From positions 1-45,595 of the forward strand of contig JAFUJK010000015.1 in assembly GCA_017468205.1 (NCBI GenBank): 45,595 nt of DNA, written 5' to 3'. The notes under the pieces are model-generated. The model saw only the letters and a program-made list of their open reading frames with translations, searched no databases and was not told the origin of the DNA. Shown piece by piece: positions 30,461 to 39,885 of the stretch; position 1 is the first letter of the stretch, and each line of letters opens with the position of its first letter. The position numbers were made by a program, and so were the translations under genes. This DNA comes from Clostridia bacterium. Its GTDB lineage: Bacteria; Bacillota; Clostridia; Christensenellales; UBA1242.

Positions 30461-31483
30461 ATGGACAAACAAATTGATGAAATTTTAAAAAATGCAGAAG
30501 CGCAAATTTCACAAGCAAAGGATAAGCAGGAGTTAACTTTGACAAGTGCGAAATTCCTTGGTAAAAATGGTGCGCTTTCCGATTTAATGAAAGGATTGAG
30601 AGAGTTGCCTAACGAAGAGAAGAGAAGTGTAGGTGAAAAACTCAATATTCTCAGAGATAAGTTAAACGCGTTGGTTAAAGAAAAGAACGAAGCGATTGAG
30701 GAGGCAATTTTAAATGAAAAGTTGGCTAACGAGAAAGTTGACGTTACAATTCCTGTTAAACCAGCCTCTTTTGGGACAATGCATCCTATTGAAATTTTAA
30801 AGAAAGATTTGGTTGATTATTTTGTTGCGAAAGGTTTTGAACTAAAAGATGGTGGGGATATTGAAACAGATTACTATTGTTTTGAAGCCCTCAATGTTCC
30901 AAAGGAACACCCTGCTAGAGAAATGCAAGACACTTTCTATATTGATAGTGAAACAGTTTTGCGTACTCACACTTCAGCTATGCAAGTTCGCACTATGGAA
31001 AGTCAACAACCTCCAATAAAAATGATTTCGACAGGTAATGCTTATCGAATTGATGAGGTTGATGCTACTCACTCTCCAATATTTGGACAACTTGAAATTC
31101 TGGTCGTTGATAAGGACGTTACAATGGCCGACCTTATAGGTACACTTGATGGATTGGTTAAGCATCTTTTGGGTAAAAATGCGGGAATTCGTGTGCGTCC
31201 AAGTTATTTCCCATTTACTGAACCTAGTATCGAAGCAGACGCAACTTGTCCTAAATGTCAAGGGAAGGGATGCTCTATGTGTAAGGAAACCGGCTTTATT
31301 GAAATGTTGGGGGCAGGAATGGTTCATCCAAAAGTGCTTGAAATGAGCGGAATAGACAGCACAATTTACAAGGGGTTTGCCGCTGGAATTGGACTTGATA
31401 GACTTGCAATGATGAGGTTCGGCGTTTCGGATTTACGCGACCTTTATGAAAATGATATTAATTTACTTAAACAATTTAAATAG
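30461..31483 (+). CDS. pheS: Phenylalanyl-tRNA synthetase alpha subunit
   Basis: PheS is the catalytic subunit of the heterotetrameric PheRS that charges tRNA-Phe in the cytosol. The 340 residues have an N-terminal coiled coil (1-85), then the class II core: HPIEILKKDLVDYF motif near 108, FYIDSETVLRTHTSAMQVR near 178 (motif 2 region), and GMVHPKVLEM with GFAAGIGLDRLAMMRFG near 314 (motif 3). AAGGAG precedes the ATG. It is controlled by the T-box leader. Confidence 0.96.
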   Translation: MDKQIDEILKNAEAQISQAKDKQELTLTSAKFLGKNGALSDLMKGLRELPNEEKRSVGEKLNILRDKLNALVKEKNEAIEEAILNEKLANEKVDVTIPVKPASFGTMHPIEILKKDLVDYFVAKGFELKDGGDIETDYYCFEALNVPKEHPAREMQDTFYIDSETVLRTHTSAMQVRTMESQQPPIKMISTGNAYRIDEVDATHSPIFGQLEILVVDKDVTMADLIGTLDGLVKHLLGKNAGIRVRPSYFPFTEPSIEADATCPKCQGKGCSMCKETGFIEMLGAGMVHPKVLEMSGIDSTIYKGFAAGIGLDRLAMMRFGVSDLRDLYENDINLLKQFK

Positions 31484-31495
31484 GAGAAGGCGAAA

Positions 31496-33874
31496 ATGAT
31501 AGTTACATTAAAATGGTTAAGCGATTTTGTAAACCTTGAAGGTCTTGGCGCACAAGAAATTGCGGATAAGTTTATCAGTATTGGTTTTGAAGTTGAAGAT
31601 ATGAAAGACCTTTCAAAGGGAATGGAAAGAGTTAGGGTAGGAAGAATTGTAAAACTTTCAAAACACCCAAATGCAGACAAACTTCAAATTTGTACTATTG
31701 ATTTAGGTGGTGAAACAGTGCAAATTATCACTGCCGCGACTAACGTGTTTGAAGGTGCGCTTGTTCCAGCCGCGCTTGATGGCGCTGATTTGCCAAATGG
31801 GTTAAAAATTAAAACATCAAATATGCGTGGTGAAGAATCACAAGGAATGCTTTGTTCAGGTGAAGAACTTTGCATTGATGATAGTGTGTATCCGAATGCA
31901 CTTGTAGATGGTATTATGATATTGGACGAAAGTGCAAAGGAAGGACAACAAATAGCAGAATTTTTAGGACTTGACGATGTTGTTTTTGATTTAAAAGTGC
32001 TTGCAAATCGTCCTGATTATCAAAGTGTATATGGCTTGGCTCGCGAATTGGCGGCTGGGTTAAATCGAGAATTTGTTGAACCAAAATTGGATTTTGATGC
32101 TAAAAATGTGAAATTGCCTCTTGAAATTGAAGTTCAATCTAAAAATTGTCCTTTATATTTTGGATGTGTGGTTGAAAATGTACAATTAGCACCTTCACCA
32201 AAGCACGTTCAACAAAGATTAAAATCTGTTGGCATTACTCCTAGAAACAATATTGTTGACTTAACAAATTATGTTTTGTGGGAAATGGGACAACCTATGC
32301 ACGCTTTTGATTACGATAAAATTGCTAATCACAAAATTATTGTAAGACAAGCAAGTCTAGATGAGGAAATTTTATGCCTTGACGACAACAAATATGTTTT
32401 AAATCCAGACATTTTAGTTATCGCAGACAGCAAACAGCCAATTGGGCTTGCGGGTATCAAGGGCGGAAAAGAATTTTCAATCAATGATAGTACAAATAAT
32501 ATTGTTATTGAAAGTGCAATTTTTGACCGTGTTTGCATTAGACGCGGAGCGCGTAGTTTGGGCATTAGAACCGATGCAAGCAGTCGTTATGAGCGCGGTG
32601 TAGAGTCAATTTCTGCACAACTTGGATTAAATCGCATATTGGCCTTGATTAGTGAGTTTAAAATTGGTAACATCTCTTCGGTTATTCTAAAATTGGGCGA
32701 TGTTAATTCTGAAAGTCGTGAAGTTGTTTTGCCACTAGATGACATTAAACGCACATTAGGGATTGAAGTTTCAACACAAGATGTAATTGAGATTTTAAAG
32801 CGCCTTGACATCTGTGCAGAAGTTAAAGGGGAAAATGTACATTGTCTTGTTCCTGCAATTAGAGCAGATATTGAAAGACCTGCTGATATAATTGAGGAAG
32901 TTATCCGCTTCTACGGCTTTGAGAAAATTGTTCCAACATATTGCGAGAACACCCAAAGTATAAGTGGTGGAATGAATGATTTGTTAAAATTGGAACGCAA
33001 TTGTGTTGAGTATATGATGACAACAGGCGCGCATCAAGTGCGTACGTATGGTTTTCGTGCACCTAGTGAGTTTGATAAGTTATTGTTGCCAGAGGGAAGC
33101 CCTCTACGTGATAGTGTTAAAATTGAGAATCCACTCAGCCTTGATTATAGTGTAATGCGTACTGAAATGATTGGCTCATTGCTTGATGTTGTAAAACTTA
33201 ATGCAAGCCGAAAAAATAAGGAAGTACAAATTTTTGAGGTTGGTAAAATTTTTATAAACAACCGCAACAATAAGGACAATTTGCCACAAGAAGACAAAAT
33301 TTTGGCATACCTCACATCTCAAAATGTAGATTTCTTTAATGTCAAAGCGATTACTGAAATGCTTGCTAGTAAATTTGGGCTAACATTTAACTATAAACCA
33401 AGTCAAATTGAATTTATGCACCCAAATATTTGTGCTGATATAGTTCTTGGTAATAAAAAAATCGGTTTTGTTGGAAAAGTTCATCCAAAAGTTACTAAAA
33501 ATTATGAAATTTCTGCGGATTGTTTCTATTTTGAAATTAATCTTGGACTTTTGCCTCCAAAAAAGGTTAAAAAAGTTAAGCCTCTTCCAAAATACCCTTC
33601 TGCGCACAGAGACTTGGCAGTTGTAGTCGACGAAAATGTGCAAGTAGGCGGAATGATTGATGTTATCAAAAAGACAGTTGGGGACATTTTAGAAGAAGTT
33701 GAATTGTTTGATATCTATCAAGGTGAGCAGATTGAAAAGGGCAAAAAGAACATTGCTTTTAATTTGAAATTTAGAAAAGCAGACGCAACTCTTACTCAAG
33801 ACGAAGTAAACGATGCATTTAATAAAATTTTAGCAAGGCTTGAATCAACATTTCAAGCAACATTGCGTTCTTAA
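31496..33874 (+). CDS. pheT: Phenylalanyl-tRNA synthetase beta subunit
   Basis: PheT binds tRNA and carries the editing site that removes Tyr from tRNA-Phe. The 792-residue protein has the usual order: N-terminal domain (MIVTLKWLSDFVNLEG), tRNA-binding OB domain (about 42-150, VGRIVKLSKHPNADKLQICTID in two parts), B3/B4 editing domain (about 205-390), B5 (about 400-475), catalytic-like core, and a C-terminal anticodon-binding (FDX-ACB) domain from about 700 (YPSAHRDLAVVVDE). It follows pheS by 12 bases. Confidence 0.96.
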   Translation: MIVTLKWLSDFVNLEGLGAQEIADKFISIGFEVEDMKDLSKGMERVRVGRIVKLSKHPNADKLQICTIDLGGETVQIITAATNVFEGALVPAALDGADLPNGLKIKTSNMRGEESQGMLCSGEELCIDDSVYPNALVDGIMILDESAKEGQQIAEFLGLDDVVFDLKVLANRPDYQSVYGLARELAAGLNREFVEPKLDFDAKNVKLPLEIEVQSKNCPLYFGCVVENVQLAPSPKHVQQRLKSVGITPRNNIVDLTNYVLWEMGQPMHAFDYDKIANHKIIVRQASLDEEILCLDDNKYVLNPDILVIADSKQPIGLAGIKGGKEFSINDSTNNIVIESAIFDRVCIRRGARSLGIRTDASSRYERGVESISAQLGLNRILALISEFKIGNISSVILKLGDVNSESREVVLPLDDIKRTLGIEVSTQDVIEILKRLDICAEVKGENVHCLVPAIRADIERPADIIEEVIRFYGFEKIVPTYCENTQSISGGMNDLLKLERNCVEYMMTTGAHQVRTYGFRAPSEFDKLLLPEGSPLRDSVKIENPLSLDYSVMRTEMIGSLLDVVKLNASRKNKEVQIFEVGKIFINNRNNKDNLPQEDKILAYLTSQNVDFFNVKAITEMLASKFGLTFNYKPSQIEFMHPNICADIVLGNKKIGFVGKVHPKVTKNYEISADCFYFEINLGLLPPKKVKKVKPLPKYPSAHRDLAVVVDENVQVGGMIDVIKKTVGDILEEVELFDIYQGEQIEKGKKNIAFNLKFRKADATLTQDEVNDAFNKILARLESTFQATLRS

Positions 33875-33886
33875 AGGTGAATTTAT

Positions 33887-35011
33887 ATGATTTATTTGGA
33901 TAATTCTGCCACAACTCAAACAAGAGTTGAAGTTGCAAAGTTGGTTGCTGAATACAGCATTAACAATTATTTCAATCCATCTAGTGTATATGTGCCTGCA
34001 ATCAATGTAAAACTTGATATTGATAATGCGAGAAAACGCATTATGGCTTTGCTTGGAGTTACTTCGGGTAAAGTGATTTTTACAGGGAGCGCAACAGAAG
34101 CGAACAATCTTGTATTAAATGGACTTGCACGCAAGAACAAAAAAATTGTAATATCAAATGGTGAGCATCCTTCTGTCTTTGAAGTTGCTAAAAATTTACA
34201 AAATTTAGGATATATGGTTGAATTTGTTGCGCTTAACCCTGATGGCACAATCAATTTAGACGATTTGGCAAGCAAGGTTGACGAAAATACGGGGCTTGTT
34301 TCAGTTATTCACATTAGCAATGAAACAGGTGCAGTTAATGATATTGCCAAAATTTCATATATCGTAAAAAGTAGAGCGCCAGATTGTCTTGTGCATTGTG
34401 ATGGCGTTCAGGCGTTTGGTAAGTTGAAGATTAATCTTCTAAATGCTGATGTTGACCTCTATACCATTAGTTCGCACAAAATTCACGGACCAAAGGGTGT
34501 GGCAGGGCTGTATTTTAGAGATAGTGTCAACCTAAAACCTCACATTTTAGGCGGAGGTCAGGAAGGGGGGCTTCGCTCTGGAACAGAGAACCCTGCTGGC
34601 ATTTTGGGATTTACACTTGCTTGTGAATTGATGTATGAGCATTTTGAAGAAAAGCGCGCTCATATTAGGGAATTAAAGCAATATTTTATCGCGTCTTTAC
34701 AAAAAACTTCACTTCAATATATTATTAACGGAAATCCAGAAAATTGTTTGGAAAATGTGTTGAGTGTTTCTTTTCTTGGTGTACGTGGTGAAGTTTTGTT
34801 GCATTGTCTTGAAAAATATGAGATTTATGTAAGTACAGGGTCGGCATGCAGTAGTAAGCACGTAGGAAACCGTGTGTTAAGTTCAATGGGGCTAGCGCCA
34901 AAGCAAATGGAAGGGAATATACGCTTTAGTTTTAGTGAATTTAACACAAAAAATGAGATTGATATAGTAGTAAAAGCACTACAAAAAGAAATAAGAGATT
35001 TACTCAGTTAG
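33887..35011 (+). CDS. Cysteine desulfurase (NifS/IscS family), ThiI partner
   Basis: This PLP enzyme takes sulfur from cysteine as a persulfide. The 374 residues show LDNSATTQ at the N-terminus, the PLP region SNGEHPSV, Lys in ISSHKIHGPKG near 201, and the active Cys in STGSACSS near 324. Its place just before thiI matches the Bacillus NifZ-ThiI pair, in which the desulfurase feeds 4-thiouridine synthesis. As part of the pheST transcript it is probably also under T-box control. Confidence 0.93.
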   Translation: MIYLDNSATTQTRVEVAKLVAEYSINNYFNPSSVYVPAINVKLDIDNARKRIMALLGVTSGKVIFTGSATEANNLVLNGLARKNKKIVISNGEHPSVFEVAKNLQNLGYMVEFVALNPDGTINLDDLASKVDENTGLVSVIHISNETGAVNDIAKISYIVKSRAPDCLVHCDGVQAFGKLKINLLNADVDLYTISSHKIHGPKGVAGLYFRDSVNLKPHILGGGQEGGLRSGTENPAGILGFTLACELMYEHFEEKRAHIRELKQYFIASLQKTSLQYIINGNPENCLENVLSVSFLGVRGEVLLHCLEKYEIYVSTGSACSSKHVGNRVLSSMGLAPKQMEGNIRFSFSEFNTKNEIDIVVKALQKEIRDLLS

Positions 35012-35020
35012 GAGCAAAAG

Positions 35021-36169
35021 ATGAACGTAATGTTGATTAGATATGGAGAATTGTTTTTAAAAGGGCATAATCGCAAATTTTTTGAATCAACATTGCAAAA
35101 AAATATGGCTAATGCTTTAAAAAATTATAGTTGTAATTTGAGAAAAATTAGCGGTCGCTATGAGTTAAGTGATTATGACCTAATGCATGAAAAAGCGATT
35201 ATTGGAAAATTAACAAAAATCTTTGGATTGCATACTTTATCCATTGCAAAAAAGATTGAAACCGAGTACGAATTAATCAAGCAAGAATGTGCTAAAATAA
35301 ACTTAAATAAAAAATCATTTAGAGTAACAACTAATCGTGCAAGCAAGATTTTTCCTATAAAATCTATGCAGTTAAGTGCTGAACTTGGTGGGATTATATT
35401 AGAAGCAAATCCTGATTCAAAGGTGGATTTACACACTCCTGAAATCGAGGTTAGGGTTGATATTCGCGAAAATGGATACACATATATTTCAACTGACCTA
35501 ATTCCTTGTGCAGGGGGTATGCCACTTGGGACTGCGGGCAAGGGTATGTTGTTGTTAAGTGGGGGAATTGATAGCCCTGTTGCTGGATATTATCTTGCTC
35601 GTCGTGGTCTTGTTATTGAGGCGATACATTTCCATAGTTATCCATACACCAGTGAGCTGGCTCGTCAAAAAGTAATTAATTTGGCACAAAAAATGGGTGA
35701 TTATCTAGGTAAAATCAAGATGCATATCGTGTCTGTAACACACATTCAAGAGGAAATTAATCGAAAATGCGACCGTGATTTTATGATTACACTTCTTCGC
35801 CGAATGATGATGCGAATTTCGCAAGAAATTGCTCTCAAAAATGGCGCTGGCGCATTGATTACTGGTGAAAGTTTGGGGCAAGTTGCTAGTCAAACTTTGC
35901 AGAGTATAAACGCAACTAATGCAGTGGTTAATATACCTGTGTTTAGACCATTGATTGGTTTTGACAAGCAAGACATTATGGATGTTGCAAAGAGGATTGG
36001 TACTTATGAAATAAGTATTCAGCCTTATGAAGATTGCTGTACTGTTTTCTTGCCTAAAAACCCAGTAACAAAGCCAAAAATGGAAAAAGTTTTAAAAGAA
36101 GAAGAAAAGTTAAATATTGAGGAATTATTGCAAAAAAGCCTGGATAGCGAGGAAATCATTGAGATTTAA
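35021..36169 (+). CDS. thiI: tRNA 4-thiouridine synthase ThiI
   Basis: ThiI adenylates U8 of tRNA and transfers sulfur to make 4-thiouridine. The 382-residue protein has an N-terminal ferredoxin-like part and THUMP domain (to about 165), and the PP-loop pyrophosphatase motif SGGIDSP near 182. It lacks a C-terminal rhodanese domain, as is usual in Firmicutes, where the dedicated desulfurase supplies sulfur. The last gene before a strong terminator. Confidence 0.95.
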   Translation: MNVMLIRYGELFLKGHNRKFFESTLQKNMANALKNYSCNLRKISGRYELSDYDLMHEKAIIGKLTKIFGLHTLSIAKKIETEYELIKQECAKINLNKKSFRVTTNRASKIFPIKSMQLSAELGGIILEANPDSKVDLHTPEIEVRVDIRENGYTYISTDLIPCAGGMPLGTAGKGMLLLSGGIDSPVAGYYLARRGLVIEAIHFHSYPYTSELARQKVINLAQKMGDYLGKIKMHIVSVTHIQEEINRKCDRDFMITLLRRMMMRISQEIALKNGAGALITGESLGQVASQTLQSINATNAVVNIPVFRPLIGFDKQDIMDVAKRIGTYEISIQPYEDCCTVFLPKNPVTKPKMEKVLKEEEKLNIEELLQKSLDSEEIIEI

Positions 36170-36193
36170 AAAGAGCGAGAATTCGCTCTTTTT
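36168..36193. terminator. Bidirectional terminator after thiI
   Basis: An 11-bp stem AAAAAGAGCGA/TCGCTCTTTTT with GAAT loop between convergent thiI and the PBP gene. Confidence 0.85.
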
Positions 36194-36195
36194 GT

Positions 36196-38451
36196 TTAGA
36201 AAAACCAGCCTTTTTTAATTTTTTTAATAGGGTTCTCTTTCGTTAATATGTTATTTTTTACATAAAATTTTTCTATATTACTTGATAAACTTTTTTCAAT
36301 TTGATTCTTGTATTTTGTTAGCACATAGAAATCTGTGTTTTTAGTTGGGATAGGTAATTTATATGTAAAAGTGTCATTTTTTCCTTCAAAAACTTTGATT
36401 AACTCTTCATTATCATCAACAAACTTATACAATTCATAATTTTGATATTCCAAGCCTTCCCAAGATAGCGATATTTCATTATTAACTTGCATTTTAAGGA
36501 CTGGTGCTGTTAAGTTTTCAAAATTATCGCTTACTTTTGTTGGAGCAAATCGAGAAGAAAACCAATCTGATACTATATACATTTCAGGGGTTTTTTCATT
36601 AGCAAGTTCAATTTTTTGATTATTTAACGATAAAGCATCAATTTTACATTGTCTAACGCTTTTTGGGGCTTCAAAATCTTTATTAAGGTTATATCTTTTT
36701 TTAAGTTCAGCCCATACAATTTTATTGCAATCGGTGGCTACCGTGCCTCCGTTTTGCGTTGATAATAGGTTGTTTTTAATGTCATTTGTCGTATTCCCAT
36801 ACCACGTACCAACAGTATATTGAGGCGAATAGGCAATGCACCATGCATCTGTATTTGTGTTGTTGCTGTTCACTCCAACAGTTCCAGTTTTTGCACAAAG
36901 TGGGATATCTAGCGTACCAAGTCGCTTTGCTGTTCCGTTTTTTATCGTATCTTTTAAAATATCATTTATTAAAAATGCCGTATCCTCTTGTACTGCTTGA
37001 GTTAATTCATTTTTTGCTTGATAAACAACATTTCCACTGCTGGTTTCAATTCGTTTGATTAAATTTAATTTACTAAACTTACCTTTTTTTGCAAAAGTTG
37101 CATAGGCATTTGTCATATTTTGTAGACTTTCACCATATTTCGTGGCTCCCAATGCTAGTGCAAGGTGGTTATCATCACTATCAAAAGATATACCAAAATT
37201 TTTAGCAGTATTAATCGAACGATTAAGCCCTGTATATTCAAGTGTTTTGACTGCAGGAATATTCAACGATTTTGCAAGTGCCTCGCGCGCAGAAATCCAA
37301 CCTAGATACTTACCATTAGCATTTTTTGGGTTATATCCACTAAAATTTATTTCCTCATCGCAAATAGGTGTTATGGGAGAGAGTGTTCCAAATTCAAAAG
37401 CAGGTGCATAGCATAAAATTGGTTTTATTGTACTTCCGACTTGTCTTTTTTGCTCTGCATTGCCAATATATGCAATTACACTATTATTTGAATTATCAAT
37501 GACAACAACAGCATTCTCTATATTATCAAAAGAAGTTAATTTACTCTGTATGATATTTTGCAAATCTTTGTTTATGTAAGTATAAATCTTATATCCCATA
37601 GTAGATATGTCGCGTTCGCTTAAATCAAGGATATCCATTGCTTCTTCTAATAGTAATTTATTAAAAATATCATTGTTATTATTTCTTTTTATTGTTTTTA
37701 TTGGAGATGAAACAGAATTATTATATTCTTCTTCTGTAATAATTTGGTCAACATACATATTTTTAAGTACTAAATTTCGTCTTTTAAGACTGTTTTCGGG
37801 ATTTAAAATGGGGGAGTATGTTTTCGGGGATTTTATTAATCCCGCTAGTGTTGCACTTTCTTCTAGTGTCAATTCTTTTGCAGAGTGTCCAAAATAGTTT
37901 TGCGCTGCGCTTTCTATTCCGTAGGCACTATTGCCAAAATATATAACATTCAAATAAGTTTCCAAAATTTCATTTTTATCATATTTTTGTTCAAGTTGAG
38001 TTGCTAAATATGCCTCTTGAATTTTTCGTGATAGCGTTTTTTCGCTGTTTAAATGGGTGTTTTTGATTAATTGTTGAGTAATGGTAGAAGCTCCTTCTTT
38101 TGCATATCCATTGATTAAATTATTAAAACCAGCTTTTACAATTCTTCCTAAATTTATGCCCTTGTGAGAATAAAATTTCTTGTCTTCAATGCTTATAAAT
38201 GCTTGCGGGACATAGTCAGGCAATTCTTCAATATTAATTGTTTCTGTTCCTTTTAGTGAAGTTGTTACAAGTTCGTTTTCGCTATGGTCATAAATTTTTA
38301 CGTGTGAATTATAACTATTCAATTTTGCCAAATCCAAACTTATTGTATCGCCCGCTTGGGAGATTATTATAGCAACATAAGTAAAAATTGCTAATATTAA
38401 CAAAAAACAAATTGAAAGTAGTATAATAAATATTTTAGCAACTTTTTTCAT
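36196..38451 (-). CDS. Class A penicillin-binding protein (transglycosylase/transpeptidase)
   Basis: This bifunctional enzyme polymerises and crosslinks peptidoglycan. The 751 residues have a membrane anchor (about 8-30), a GT51 transglycosylase domain with SIEDKKFYSHKG near 92 (catalytic Glu) and EGASTITQQLIKN near 119, and a transpeptidase domain with STIKP (active Ser, near 344), SLN near 393 and KTGTV near 523. The C-terminus holds an FN3-like beta segment (about 650-725) and a basic tail. AGAGG precedes the ATG. It resembles PBP1A/PbpG-type proteins; a spore-specific role cannot be judged. Confidence 0.93.
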   Translation of the reverse strand: MKKVAKIFIILLSICFLLILAIFTYVAIIISQAGDTISLDLAKLNSYNSHVKIYDHSENELVTTSLKGTETINIEELPDYVPQAFISIEDKKFYSHKGINLGRIVKAGFNNLINGYAKEGASTITQQLIKNTHLNSEKTLSRKIQEAYLATQLEQKYDKNEILETYLNVIYFGNSAYGIESAAQNYFGHSAKELTLEESATLAGLIKSPKTYSPILNPENSLKRRNLVLKNMYVDQIITEEEYNNSVSSPIKTIKRNNNNDIFNKLLLEEAMDILDLSERDISTMGYKIYTYINKDLQNIIQSKLTSFDNIENAVVVIDNSNNSVIAYIGNAEQKRQVGSTIKPILCYAPAFEFGTLSPITPICDEEINFSGYNPKNANGKYLGWISAREALAKSLNIPAVKTLEYTGLNRSINTAKNFGISFDSDDNHLALALGATKYGESLQNMTNAYATFAKKGKFSKLNLIKRIETSSGNVVYQAKNELTQAVQEDTAFLINDILKDTIKNGTAKRLGTLDIPLCAKTGTVGVNSNNTNTDAWCIAYSPQYTVGTWYGNTTNDIKNNLLSTQNGGTVATDCNKIVWAELKKRYNLNKDFEAPKSVRQCKIDALSLNNQKIELANEKTPEMYIVSDWFSSRFAPTKVSDNFENLTAPVLKMQVNNEISLSWEGLEYQNYELYKFVDDNEELIKVFEGKNDTFTYKLPIPTKNTDFYVLTKYKNQIEKSLSSNIEKFYVKNNILTKENPIKKIKKGWFF

Positions 38452-38505
38452 ATTAAACCTCTTGTGTTTATTATGTTTTATTTTTTTAAAATTATAAATT
38501 TATTA

Positions 38506-38534
38506 TTGATAATTTTGTAGAAATGATGTATAAT
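38506..38534 (+). promoter_or_regulatory. Sigma-A promoter of the miaB-mutS-mutL-miaA operon
   Basis: TTGATA (38506-38511), 17 bases, TATAAT (38529-38534). AAAGGTG follows before the GTG start of miaB. Confidence 0.8.
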
Positions 38535-38562
38535 TGTAACTACAATTTAAAAAGGTGATAAA

Positions 38563-39885
38563 GTGAAAGGTTATTATATTTATACTTATGGTTGCCAGAT
38601 GAATGTGCACGAAACTGAAAAATTGGCAGGTATTTTGCAAGATAGGGGATACGAGTTGGTAGATAACGTGGAAAATGCCGATGTTGTTGTATTTAACACC
38701 TGTTGTATTCGCGAAAGTGCCGAGCAAAAGATTATGGGAAATATAGGCGCAATCAAGCCTATTAAGAAAAACAAGAAAGATATGATTGTTGCAGTTTGTG
38801 GTTGTATGGCTCAACAGAAAGATATGGCGAGCAATTTAAGAAAGAAATTCCCATTTGTTGATATCGTATTCGGTGCTAACAATATTGAATTTTTTGGAGA
38901 ATATCTCGACACATATTTAGAGCAAAAGAAATTTTTAAACAAAGTTGAGAGCGACAAGCAATATACTGAAAATATTGCAGGCGTGAATTATGTTAGAGAT
39001 AATCCGCTTTATGCTTACGTAAATATTATGTATGGTTGCAACAATTTCTGTACATATTGCATCGTTCCTTATGTTCGTGGTAGAGAGAAAAGCCGTGCGC
39101 CAGAAGATATTTACCGCGAAGTAAAGACCCTTATTGATATGGGGTATAAGGTTATCACCTTGCTTGGACAAAATGTAAATTCTTATGGATTAGACGGAAA
39201 TACTGACGGAGTAAATTTTGCTAATTTGTTAAAAAATATTGCAAATTTTGATGGCAATTTTGAATTAAGATTTATGACATCACACCCAAAAGATTTGAGT
39301 GATGAAGTAATTGAAGTTATGGCTAGCAATGATAAAATTAGCAAATCTCTTCACTTGCCAGTTCAGGCGGGAAGTAATAAGGTCTTAAAAGCAATGAACC
39401 GCAGTTATACAAAAGAGGCTTATCTTACTTTGATTGATAAAATAAAAACTGCAATGCCATCTATTACGCTTTCAACTGATATTATTGTAGGCTTCCCAGG
39501 TGAAAGTGATGAAGAATATCAAGAAACGGTCGATTTAATCAAAAAAGTACAATATCACAATGCTTTCATTTTTATGTATAGCAAACGCAAAGGCACAATT
39601 GCTGAAAAAATGGAAAATCAAGTTCCTATTGCAACAAAGCGAGAAAGAATCCACAATTTGCTTGAAATCCAACACGAGATAAGCGAGCAATTATTTAATA
39701 AAATGGTGGGGACGACTCAACGCGTTTTAATTGATTCTGAAAATGAAAAGGGATACGTTGCCAAAGCACAATGTGGTAAAGTTGTTAAATTAACCAAAGA
39801 CGCAAAATTAAAAATAGGTGAATTCTACGATGTGGAAATTACTGATTATAAAAAAGGAAATTTAATAGGAAACGCTAAACTATGA
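38563..39885 (+). CDS. miaB: tRNA-2-methylthio-N6-isopentenyladenosine synthase MiaB
   Basis: MiaB is a radical-SAM methylthiotransferase acting on i6A37 made by MiaA. The 440 residues have the N-terminal UPF0004 domain with the auxiliary-cluster cysteines (TYGCQMN, NTCCIRE, VCGCMAQ), the radical-SAM motif CNNFCTYC near 155, and a C-terminal TRAM domain. It starts at GTG 38563. Its stop overlaps the mutS ATG (ATGA). Placement with mutS, mutL and miaA is typical of Clostridia. Confidence 0.96.
   Translation: MKGYYIYTYGCQMNVHETEKLAGILQDRGYELVDNVENADVVVFNTCCIRESAEQKIMGNIGAIKPIKKNKKDMIVAVCGCMAQQKDMASNLRKKFPFVDIVFGANNIEFFGEYLDTYLEQKKFLNKVESDKQYTENIAGVNYVRDNPLYAYVNIMYGCNNFCTYCIVPYVRGREKSRAPEDIYREVKTLIDMGYKVITLLGQNVNSYGLDGNTDGVNFANLLKNIANFDGNFELRFMTSHPKDLSDEVIEVMASNDKISKSLHLPVQAGSNKVLKAMNRSYTKEAYLTLIDKIKTAMPSITLSTDIIVGFPGESDEEYQETVDLIKKVQYHNAFIFMYSKRKGTIAEKMENQVPIATKRERIHNLLEIQHEISEQLFNKMVGTTQRVLIDSENEKGYVAKAQCGKVVKLTKDAKLKIGEFYDVEITDYKKGNLIGNAKL

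Noticed and set aside
30974..31327. Antisense frame inside pheS
   Set aside because: The pheS protein is highly conserved in the other strand; the antisense product resembles nothing.
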